Source of the DNA: Caryophanales bacterium UBA6768
GTDB lineage: Bacteria; Bacillota; Bacilli; Bacillales_D; Amphibacillaceae
DNA: 8,757 bases
Reading direction: 5' to 3'
Assembly: GCA_002453315.1 (NCBI GenBank)
Contig: DKGO01000197.1
Span: forward strand, 1-8,757
In this document: piece by piece, positions 1-5,771 of the stretch
How positions within the stretch are numbered: the first letter of the stretch is position 1
How the letters are laid out: every line of letters starts with the position of its first letter
Made by a program: the position numbers and the translations under genes
Notes under the pieces: model-generated
Told to the model about the DNA's origin: nothing
Database searches by the model: none
What the model saw: the letters and a program-made list of their open reading frames with translations, nothing else

Positions 1-47
1 TATAAGACTATCATTTGCATGGATGAATCGCAAATAAAGTGAAACTT

Positions 48-83
48 CAAACAGTGGGGGTTTCGCACCTCCCCCACTGTTTG
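48..83. repeat. perfect 13-bp hairpin
   Basis: Bases 48-60 (CAAACAGTGGGGG) are the exact reverse complement of 71-83, with a 10-base loop at 61-70. This is the longest perfect short-loop palindrome I found in the window. Neither side is followed by a run of T, so it is not a standard intrinsic terminator on either strand; the plus-strand flank TTTGTTAGTTG is only mildly T-rich. Read on the minus strand, the loop contains GCGA, which could form a GNRA-like cap. Confidence 0.9.
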
Positions 84-106
84 TTAGTTGAACGAATCGG
101 GCTTTT

Positions 107-179
107 ACTGGCTGTTAATCCCCCTCTTATAATTCTTGGAATCTCCCCGAATTCTTGAAGTGGGGGTCTTACAGCCAGT
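107..179. repeat. long imperfect multi-part hairpin
   Basis: Three nested pairings share one axis. ACTGGCTGT at 107-115 pairs with ACAGCCAGT at 171-179. CCCCC at 120-124 pairs with GGGGG at 162-166. AATTC at 131-135 pairs with GAATT at 149-153. The two outer stems are separated by symmetrical 4-base internal loops (116-119 and 167-170). Such symmetry is unlikely by chance and suggests a folded RNA or single-stranded DNA structure. No T-tract follows, so a terminator is not favoured. Confidence 0.75.
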
Positions 180-304
180 TAATCTGCAATAAATAGGGAA
201 ATTATTTAACCTCTAGATGATTCGTGGAATAGTAGGTTGTTTTGTATAAAAATTGACACACATTGATAGGATTATTGGGAAAGACAGATTTAAGTTTCAC
301 GGGG

Positions 305-325
305 GTCATTCTCCTGGTGAATGAC
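305..325. repeat. 7-bp hairpin downstream of the toxin gene
   Basis: GTCATTC at 305-311 pairs with GAATGAC at 319-325 around the loop TCCTGGT. It lies about 40 bp past the toxin stop codon on the minus strand. There it is followed by CCCCC and GTGAAACTT rather than a T run, so it is at best a weak 3' end structure for the toxin-antitoxin transcript. Confidence 0.55.
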
Positions 326-366
326 TGCCAACCTGAAATTAATCTCAAAAAATGTTATCAGATTTT

Positions 367-762
367 TTATCTTTTCTCTGTATTATTTTCTAACCATAAA
401 ATTATTTCAGATAATCGCATTTTCCCTTCGGCTACTGCAACAGTAAACTTTTCATTTTCATCTGTGTTTTGTACTATTTGATAACCATTTTTCTTCAGGA
501 AAATATCAAGTGAGGCAAATGCAGTTCTTTTATTCCCATTGTAAAAACAATGATTTTTAACCAACGATTCAAAAAGAGCAGCTGCTTTTTCAAATAATGA
601 TGAATATGCATCCTCGGCAAATGCTGATTGTTGGGGACGATGTACTGCCGATTCAAGCAAACTCTCTTCCTTAATCCCAGCATGTTCTCCATGTCCATAT
701 TTTTTCATAACTAAAAAATGAATCATCGTCACATCTCTAACGGAAAGAAATTTGATATCCAT
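367..762 (-). CDS. doc: Doc/Fic-family toxin (death-on-curing type)
   Basis: This 131-residue protein is the toxin of a type II toxin-antitoxin pair, and its length is normal for Doc. The diagnostic Fic-type motif is at residues 71-80 (HCFYNGNKRT). It supplies H71, F73, N75, N77, K78 and R79, the positions used for catalysis and nucleotide binding. The residues before it (GIKEESLLESAVHRPQQ, 29-45) are typical of the family. P1 Doc phosphorylates elongation factor Tu and stops translation; the same target is expected here but is not shown by the sequence. The ATG lies 2 nt after the antitoxin stop. Its best ribosome binding site is a modest AAGG at 774-777, with an 11-nt spacing, inside the antitoxin gene. 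This suggests coupled and weaker translation of the toxin. The motif is intact, so the toxin looks functional. Confidence 0.92.
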   Translation of the reverse strand: MDIKFLSVRDVTMIHFLVMKKYGHGEHAGIKEESLLESAVHRPQQSAFAEDAYSSLFEKAAALFESLVKNHCFYNGNKRTAFASLDIFLKKNGYQIVQNTDENEKFTVAVAEGKMRLSEIILWLENNTEKR

Positions 763-764
763 TA

Positions 765-1004
765 TTATTTTAACCTTTCAAAAAGTTCATTATGTTCATC
801 AAAGGTTTCTTGTAGCATTCGAAGCATTTCTACATCCAGTTCATCCTCAATTCTAGTTTTTCTTTTTAAAATCATATAGTCCTCTTCTACTTCAAAAACA
901 ATCTCATCACCGCGTTTTATATTAAGTTCATCAATTACTTTTTTAGGTATGCTTACACCTAGACTATTACCAAATGCAGATACCTTACGTGTTTCCTTTT
1001 TCAC
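765..1004 (-). CDS. AbrB/MazE-type antitoxin
   Basis: This 79-residue protein is the partner of the downstream Doc-type toxin. Residues about 5-50 form a SpoVT/AbrB swapped-hairpin DNA-binding domain, with the family pattern GNSLGVSIPKKVIDELNIKRGDE near 12-34. Residues about 51-79 are acidic and helical and would be the toxin-neutralising tail. The start codon is GTG (1002-1004), preceded by AAGGGTGAT at 1011-1019 with a good spacing. A second similar AAGGTGAT lies just upstream. The classic partner of Doc is Phd; an AbrB-type partner is a known variant in Firmicutes. The protein probably represses its own promoter through the repeats at 1067-1082, as antitoxins of this type usually do. This is inferred from their position. 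Confidence 0.9.
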   Translation of the reverse strand: MKKETRKVSAFGNSLGVSIPKKVIDELNIKRGDEIVFEVEEDYMILKRKTRIEDELDVEMLRMLQETFDEHNELFERLK

Positions 1005-1066
1005 GTTTACATCACCCTTATCACCTTATTTATTCTATACCAAACTTTCAATCATTATCTATATGT

Positions 1067-1082
1067 GTAAGTATGTAAGTAT
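1067..1082. repeat. tandem 8-bp repeats, candidate antitoxin operator
   Basis: GTAAGTAT occurs twice back to back at 1067-1074 and 1075-1082. The repeats abut the -10 box of the toxin-antitoxin promoter on its downstream side, where bound protein would block transcription. AbrB/MazE-type antitoxins commonly bind short repeated sites in their own promoters, so autoregulation is the likely use. Confidence 0.5.
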
Positions 1083-1110
1083 ATTATAACATATTATCGA
1101 TGAATGTGAA
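1083..1110 (-). promoter_or_regulatory. sigma-A-type promoter of the toxin-antitoxin pair
   Basis: On the minus strand, TTCACA (1110-1105, one mismatch to TTGACA) is followed by a 16-bp spacer and a perfect TATAAT (1088-1083). Transcription would start near 1075, about 70 bases before the GTG start of the antitoxin. It is the best promoter match I found in the window. Confidence 0.7.
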
Positions 1111-1180
1111 GGGTGAGGTATCTTGATTGAATTTTTTCCAATTAAGCAATTTAACTAATTAACCTTGATATTCCAAAATG

Positions 1181-1212
1181 AAAAAACTCCCCCCAGATCA
1201 TTGTGAAGGGAG
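1181..1212 (-). terminator. intrinsic terminator of the surface-protein gene
   Basis: On the minus strand, CTCCCTTC (1212-1205) pairs with GGGGGGAG (1194-1187) as an 8-bp stem with two G-U pairs and a 10-base loop. It is followed at once by six T (1186-1181). It lies 20 bp past the stop codon of the surface-protein gene, and no other gene is near enough on that side to own it. It also separates that gene from the toxin-antitoxin promoter downstream. Confidence 0.85.
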
Positions 1213-1232
1213 CCCTATAAGGGAGAAAAATC

Positions 1233-2996
1233 TTAATTTATTCTTTTTCTGCGAATCATGTAGATGCTACCACCTACTAATAATAATACGAAACCTATCA
1301 ACAACATGTTAAAATACGGTGAAGCTGTAGCTGGTAATTTTTGACCTTCAGGGACTTCTGGTTGCACACCCTCTTTGTCGCCTTCCTTAGGTGTTTGTCC
1401 TGGAACAATTTCAGTATTAGTTATAATAAAACCTTCAGTAGCATTACCAGTAATTGTTGATTCATAGCCGGGAACTTCTACCTCTTCAATGGAGTATTCA
1501 TTGATAGATTCCCCAAGCATATTATAAAAAGTGTATGTCCAATTATTATCATCTGACAGTTCGGCAACTTCCTCTAAATATCGTTCACCATTAATTAATA
1601 AATAAGCTGTGACAGGATCACCTGGTGTGCCTACCCATTTTTTTGTAACGGTAATATCAATTCTCTCCTGTGAAAATACACCATATTTAGAAAAATCAGT
1701 TACGTCAGCAGTGATGAAACCATTTGAATAGCTACCACCTTTTTGTACCCATTTTTCACTTTCATAATGAAAAATAGCTGGGTATTTAGCATCTTCATTC
1801 ACTAACATAGATAAAATGAAATCACCTTCTACTTCTATTTCGTTACCATCTGGACTATCCTTAAAAATAAAATCTAAAACTGGCCCCCCCACCAAGTAAC
1901 CCCCGGGTGGATTGGGATCATCAACAGACTTTACTTCCAGTGTTACGGTACTATTATAAATATTTTTATATTCATTCGGAATTTTTAACCAAGCAATCCT
2001 GTTGCCATCTTTATTCAAAACTTCAATAACCTCATTTAACATTACATTACCTATTTCTTCTCCGACTATAACCTTCTTATCACTAATTGGTACAAAAGTA
2101 TGGGAATTATTGACTGCATAATTGTGTGCTGTAGAATTAAAATAACCGTGAATAATAAAGTCAGATGGTAATTGATTATTTACAAAAGCTGCATCATCGA
2201 TTGAAGTATCCCTTCTAATTATTTTAACTTTAGACAATTGATTATCTGCAAATGCAAGAGACCCAATACTAGTGACACTTCCAGGAATAGAAATATCACT
2301 CAGATTATTACTCAGAAAAGCTGAATTACCTATTTCTTCAACAGTATTAGGGATAACTATACTAGTTAATCCACTCTCCTCGAAGGCACTATTGGAAATT
2401 TTCTTAAGCCCTTCATTTAAAACTAACTCTTTTATTTTACTTTTAAAAAAAGCACTCTGCCCAATTCCCTCAACATTGCTAGGGATTTCAATCTTCTCAA
2501 TAACATCATTATTATAAGCAAAAGCATATTCTCCAATATTTGCAAGATTATTCGATAATTTGACAGTTTTTAACTTATTCCCACCAAAGGCATGATCACC
2601 TATTTTCTCAACGCTATTTGGAATACTTATTTCCACTAGTTGATTCTTGGCAAATGCCCATTTCTCAATAAACTTTAGATTATTAGGTAGTGTTACGCTT
2701 GTTATATTACCATTATCCCCTGTATGAAATACATTTTCCCCTATCACTGCAACTGATTTCCCTTCAATTTCATCCGGGATAATTACATCACCACCACCAC
2801 CGACATATTCAGTAATTGTTACCGTATCATCTCCGTTATCTACATGAACAAAATCAGTTGCAGCATATCCTTCCTTCATTCCAAACAACATAAACATCAT
2901 GACTAGTCCAACTAGAACAACTATTTTATTTGCTATTAATCTGTTACCTAGTTGATGATTTAACAAATTATTTCCCCCTTTTTTTATTTTTGGCAT
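1233..2996 (-). CDS. wall-anchored BspA-type leucine-rich-repeat surface protein with Cna-B domain
   Basis: The longest frame gives 587 residues of a secreted, wall-attached protein, probably an adhesin or ligand-binding protein. Its ligand cannot be told from sequence. Order of parts: charged N-terminus and hydrophobic signal segment (about 22-40, likely cut after YAA near 46); nine repeats of about 21-24 residues (about 71-275) with the LRR_5 pattern IP-x-V-x-x-IG-x-x-AF; a family-typical cap (HGYFNSTAHNYA, 283-294); a beta-rich spacer ending in the DVTDFSKYGVF motif (431-441); a Cna-B domain (about 445-528); a Pro/Glu/Gly-rich linker; LPATA (554-558), a membrane helix (about 562-580) and the tail RRKR. 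K452, E505 and N527 match the usual positions for a Cna-B internal Lys-Asn isopeptide bond. The motif LPATA differs from LPxTG and is closer to the LPxTA signals of class D-type sortases. The true start may be the TTG at 2966-2964 (577 residues). The gene is single, with its own terminator. Confidence 0.9.
   Translation of the reverse strand: MPKIKKGGNNLLNHQLGNRLIANKIVVLVGLVMMFMLFGMKEGYAATDFVHVDNGDDTVTITEYVGGGGDVIIPDEIEGKSVAVIGENVFHTGDNGNITSVTLPNNLKFIEKWAFAKNQLVEISIPNSVEKIGDHAFGGNKLKTVKLSNNLANIGEYAFAYNNDVIEKIEIPSNVEGIGQSAFFKSKIKELVLNEGLKKISNSAFEESGLTSIVIPNTVEEIGNSAFLSNNLSDISIPGSVTSIGSLAFADNQLSKVKIIRRDTSIDDAAFVNNQLPSDFIIHGYFNSTAHNYAVNNSHTFVPISDKKVIVGEEIGNVMLNEVIEVLNKDGNRIAWLKIPNEYKNIYNSTVTLEVKSVDDPNPPGGYLVGGPVLDFIFKDSPDGNEIEVEGDFILSMLVNEDAKYPAIFHYESEKWVQKGGSYSNGFITADVTDFSKYGVFSQERIDITVTKKWVGTPGDPVTAYLLINGERYLEEVAELSDDNNWTYTFYNMLGESINEYSIEEVEVPGYESTITGNATEGFIITNTEIVPGQTPKEGDKEGVQPEVPEGQKLPATASPYFNMLLIGFVLLLVGGSIYMIRRKRIN
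2964..2978 (-). promoter_or_regulatory. strong ribosome binding site pointing to an internal TTG start
   Basis: On the minus strand, AAGGGGGAA (G run 2978-2974) precedes the TTG at 2966-2964 by 7 nt, an ideal spacing. The upstream ATG at 2996-2994 has only AGGA at 3012-3009, 12 nt away. Starting at the TTG removes ten residues and leaves a normal signal peptide. The TTG is therefore the more likely start. Confidence 0.6.
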
Positions 2997-3313
2997 TTTT
3001 ATTACAATTCCTACAATTTAAAGTTATATTTTACCTAATATAATCACCTACCTTACTCCCTTTTCCATAAATATCCTTAATTTGAGTAAATTGTAACTAA
3101 TGAAGGTTAAAAACAGGTGAAGTTTTCCCAAAACAGGCATAAAGGGCTATTCATTTCATCCCTATATTGGAAAGTAAAGTAAAGGATAGGTTATATTGAT
3201 ACTTTAATGTGTCATTTTCCAACCATCATATAATTTCATAATATTCCTATCTCCCTACAACTGCGGGTGATTATCCGTTTCCCTTTCCATTTCAATCTTT
3301 CCTATGACATAAT
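2997..3313. other. divergent intergenic region
   Basis: This 317-bp spacer separates the minus-strand surface-protein gene from the plus-strand operon, so it must hold both promoters. The best plus-strand -10 candidate is TATAAT at 3229-3234, but no good -35 sits 16-18 bp before it. On the minus side, TAAAAT-like boxes near 3028-3040 also lack a clear -35. AAAACAGG occurs twice (near 3110 and 3130). I see no riboswitch, tRNA or strong hairpin here. Confidence 0.6.
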
Positions 3314-4570
3314 ATGACTAATAGATTTTTACTCCATTTTAATGAAAAGTGGTGGATCACGTTGTGGAAAAAAATAATTGGCGCGGAACAAACGAATTTT
3401 ACTGATTTTCTAATGATTATTAGTGGTCTACTTATAATTATTGGGGGAATAACTGGTCGCCCCATTTTATTTGTTATTAGTTTTTTATATTTGCTCTATT
3501 TTTTGTTAAATCTTTGGTACGAAAAATCTATTGGCAGCCATTTCAACTTACAAAACAACAAAAAGACGATTCGCCTCTTTCCGGGTGATGAGGCCCATAT
3601 TGAATTACATTTTGAAAATCGTTCTATTTTTCCATTTATTCACGGGGTATTTCGGTTTTTATTGGATGATGTGGTAATCGTTTTAAAGCGATCGTCAGCA
3701 ACACCATTTGGCCATGATGAATTTCCTTTATCTATTCCTGGAAAAGGCATGACGACGTTATCTATTCCAATCCGTGGGGAGAAACGGGGAGTAGCGAAAC
3801 TAAGTCAAATCCAATATCGATATCCTCATTTATTCAAATTTCATAACGTCCATCTTGAGTATGAACATTTTTTTCAACAGGAAGTTATTGTCTACCCAGA
3901 ACCCCTACCTGTTGAGGGATTACATGCCTTTTTCAGGGTGGCGCCAGGACTAGAGCAGACGAGGATATCCCCTTTCGTCAATATGGAACAAGGAATTGGG
4001 ACAAGGAATTATCACTCAGGTGACCCGTTTAAACACATCAATTGGAATGCCACTGCCAAGCAGCAAACATTACAAACAAATACTTTTGAAAAAACGATCG
4101 ATAAGTCCCTTATCATGATCATTAATTTGCAACAGGAAGATAGGAGTAACCATGCTGTTGCAAAGCAACAATTGGAAAAATTCTTATCCCATGCAACCTA
4201 TTTGGCTCAATATGCGACGAAAGCAGGTTATCCTTATCAGATTTTTATTAACTCTACCCAAATTGGAGGTAGACAATCACATCAATCCCATAGCGAAAAT
4301 AGCCAGGTAAATTATATGCGAACTTTGGAGATGTTGGCCCATATACCTACACACCCGATGACTTTTCCGATTTCGGCACTAATGAATCGGTTGGACAGGT
4401 CTTTTACCCAACCAAGAACAATGATTATTATTGGGGAGATTTTTCCACAAATGAATGAAATGATGACAAGAAATCGGATTAATCATGCTTATTTTCAAGT
4501 AAAGGCTACAGGTGAAAAAGCTGTTCTAGTCCCCTACAATGCAAGGGGGCAGAAATCTTATGCCAATTAA
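3314..4570 (+). CDS. DUF58 (vWA-like) membrane protein
   Basis: First gene of a three-gene operon, 418 residues, in the family of B. subtilis YeaD. Two membrane helices lie near the N-terminus (about 29-46 and 50-69), followed by a beta-rich region and the DUF58 signature at about 228-259 (GTRNYHSGDPFKHINWNATA and following). In that signature the G-x-R-x-Y-x-x-GD-x-x-K/R-x-I-x-W pattern is complete. The C-terminal part should fold like a vWA domain. Where a metal-binding DxSxS would be expected after the first strand, the sequence is NLQQE (271-275), so metal binding there is doubtful. Such proteins usually work with a MoxR ATPase, which is encoded two genes on; the role is inferred to be in a membrane-bound complex. 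The ATG has no visible ribosome binding site. A TTG at 3362-3364 (residue 17), preceded by GGTGG, is an alternative start that keeps both helices. Confidence 0.88.
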   Translation: MTNRFLLHFNEKWWITLWKKIIGAEQTNFTDFLMIISGLLIIIGGITGRPILFVISFLYLLYFLLNLWYEKSIGSHFNLQNNKKTIRLFPGDEAHIELHFENRSIFPFIHGVFRFLLDDVVIVLKRSSATPFGHDEFPLSIPGKGMTTLSIPIRGEKRGVAKLSQIQYRYPHLFKFHNVHLEYEHFFQQEVIVYPEPLPVEGLHAFFRVAPGLEQTRISPFVNMEQGIGTRNYHSGDPFKHINWNATAKQQTLQTNTFEKTIDKSLIMIINLQQEDRSNHAVAKQQLEKFLSHATYLAQYATKAGYPYQIFINSTQIGGRQSHQSHSENSQVNYMRTLEMLAHIPTHPMTFPISALMNRLDRSFTQPRTMIIIGEIFPQMNEMMTRNRINHAYFQVKATGEKAVLVPYNARGQKSYAN

Positions 4571-5771
4571 CCAGAAGGTCATCCAAACTGCTTATCATTT
4601 TTTTAGTGAAGGGATTATTTTATTTTTATTGTTAGGACCTTTTTTTCATTTTACATATGGTGGCATTCCGTATTGGACTGGTGTAGGAAGCCTTATGATT
4701 GTTACGATTACTTTTTCTTTATTGACACAGTTTTCGGACCGGATTATTTGGTTTTTATTAGTGGCTCCTTTTATTGGAATAGGTTATTTTTTTGTACTAG
4801 ATGTTTCTTTCTTTATGTCAATCGTGATTGTCAGTGTGCTGATGTGGCGATATATTGTCTTACGACAGGAATCACATTTGGAAAACGAAAAGAAATACTT
4901 AGTAGTGACAACGATTTTAGTCATTATATATGTCTTGATTGCCCGGGAAAATAATGCCGTTATTTATTTAATCATGCAGTTTTTCACATTAATTATCGGT
5001 TATATTATGAACCATACTGTTTCAGTGCAACATCAGAAAAAACGAATGACATATGGACTAGGGAAACTGTTTGTTTCATTAATTTTATTATTGGTCGTTT
5101 CGATGGGGCTATTACATTTATTCGGTGTGCCGATTTTATTTATGTTCTGGGATGTTGTTGTCGTTAATATATGGCAAGGCATTGTATTGGCTGTTGCCTA
5201 TATCAGTGTTGCTATCATGTATGTGTTGGAATTTTTAATCAAACTGCTACCGAATTCTAATGAAAGTGAGTTTCATTCTAACCATGCGGAGGTGGGCGTG
5301 GCGGAGGAGGAAGGCCTTGAATCCTCACCAGTAGAAATGTTAGATATTAATCTTGGTTGGATTTTCACACTTTTATTGGTGGCTTTTTTGTTATATCAAG
5401 CAGTTAAAATTTACCGGAAACGATTTAAACAAGATGGGGAACAGGAAATAATTTCTGTGACACATATGCCTTTGGAAGAAAAAAGGGGCCGGAAGCCAAT
5501 AATGACACGATTGAGGGAGCGATTTTTTTCCCAACCAATTGATCCAATAAGAAAAGTAATGTATCAATTCGAACGTGAAGCAGAAAAACGACAACAAGGG
5601 AGGCGACCTTCGGAAACTTTGACGGAGTGGTTTGCACGGATTGACTTGGGGGCAAATATTGATGCCTATGAAAAAGTTCGCTACGGCGGTGGACAGGCAA
5701 GTTCAATGGAAGTAAAGCAATTATCCAACCAATTAAAAGATTGGTTCAGTAAAGGGAGTGCCAGAAAATGA
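4560..5771 (+). CDS. polytopic membrane protein with C-terminal DUF4129 domain, no transglutaminase domain
   Basis: Second gene of the operon, 403 residues from the ATG at 4560. That ATG follows AAGGGGG (4543-4549) by 10 nt and overlaps the end of the DUF58 gene by 11 bp. An ATG 7 codons earlier (4539) has no such site. About eight or nine membrane helices lie at roughly 17-33, 37-57, 62-79, 82-101, 113-128, 132-152, 167-188, 193-229 and 265-283. A basic cytoplasmic segment follows, then DUF4129 at about 328-396, recognised by RRPSETLTEW (348-357) and the RYGG motif (374-377). Relatives in this setting (YebA type) carry an external transglutaminase-like domain before the last helix and are about 700 residues long. 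Here that loop (about 230-264) is only some 35 residues and acidic, so the enzyme domain is absent. It is probably the membrane scaffold partner of the DUF58 and MoxR proteins. Confidence 0.85.
   Translation: MPINQKVIQTAYHFFSEGIILFLLLGPFFHFTYGGIPYWTGVGSLMIVTITFSLLTQFSDRIIWFLLVAPFIGIGYFFVLDVSFFMSIVIVSVLMWRYIVLRQESHLENEKKYLVVTTILVIIYVLIARENNAVIYLIMQFFTLIIGYIMNHTVSVQHQKKRMTYGLGKLFVSLILLLVVSMGLLHLFGVPILFMFWDVVVVNIWQGIVLAVAYISVAIMYVLEFLIKLLPNSNESEFHSNHAEVGVAEEEGLESSPVEMLDINLGWIFTLLLVAFLLYQAVKIYRKRFKQDGEQEIISVTHMPLEEKRGRKPIMTRLRERFFSQPIDPIRKVMYQFEREAEKRQQGRRPSETLTEWFARIDLGANIDAYEKVRYGGGQASSMEVKQLSNQLKDWFSKGSARK

Larger units (their letters stand above)
39..179 (-). ncRNA. candidate structured RNA / IS200-IS605-like right end (omega-RNA-like)
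   Basis: Seen in the sequence: read on the minus strand from 179 to 39, the region begins with the long hairpin containing a CCCCCACTTCAAG segment. It continues through a linker with AAGCCCGATTCG, forms the 13-bp hairpin, and ends in TTTGAAGTTTCAC. Known of the family: many IS200/IS605 elements with tnpB end in a GC-rich CCCCCAC/GTGGGGG hairpin close to a TTCAC-like right end, and the same segment is transcribed as the scaffold of the TnpB guide RNA. Inference: this could be a solo right end or RNA scaffold with tnpB lost. If so, the boundary would be near 39 and any guide-like bases would lie at about 38-19. No tnpB coding sequence is visible upstream at 180-366. A generic regulatory hairpin pair is the alternative. 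Confidence 0.27.
39..300. repeat. inverted 9-mers bracketing 262 bp
   Basis: GTGAAACTT at 39-47 has its exact reverse complement AAGTTTCAC at 292-300. The two copies enclose all of the GC-rich hairpins at 48-179. The flanks outside the 9-mers do not match, and I see no obvious target-site duplication. A 9-bp match over about 250 bp can occur by chance in AT-rich DNA, so only the position at the edge of the structured block makes it notable. It could mark the ends of a small non-autonomous element. Confidence 0.3.
1..366. other. non-coding, structure-rich left flank
   Basis: I see no credible gene in this stretch. The only open frames are short and partly overlap the toxin gene on the opposite strand. 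It holds several inverted repeats, listed separately: 48-83, 107-179, 305-325 and the outer pair 39-47/292-300. The first 38 bases carry nothing I recognise. No transposase remnant could be read on the minus strand between the hairpins and the toxin stop codon. The stretch may be the scar of a small mobile element, a structured RNA, or both. Confidence 0.7.

Noticed and set aside
48..179. CRISPR-like repeat arrangement from the recurring GTGGGGG and CCCCC tracts
   Set aside because: The tracts are arms of hairpins, not direct repeats with regular spacers, and no cas gene is present.
253..281. TTGACA at 253-258 as a plus-strand promoter
   Set aside because: No -10 box occurs at 16-18 bp spacing (the bases there are TGGGAA), and no plus-strand gene follows.
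180..366. Possible tnpB C-terminal remnant on the minus strand upstream of the hairpin block
   Set aside because: I translated the region by eye and found no zinc-ribbon or RuvC-like residues and frequent stops. The mobile-element idea rests on the non-coding structure only.
263..481. 72-codon plus-strand open frame with a TTG start
   Set aside because: It overlaps the end of the toxin gene antisense, has no ribosome site, and shows no recognisable protein pattern.
1213..1223. CCCT/AGGG mini-hairpin between the surface-protein stop and its terminator
   Set aside because: It is only a 4-bp stem with a 3-base loop and competes with the much better stem at 1187-1212.
2272..2517. 81-codon plus-strand open frame opposite the LRR repeats
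   Set aside because: The repeated LRR codons generate open antisense frames; there is no start signal or family pattern.
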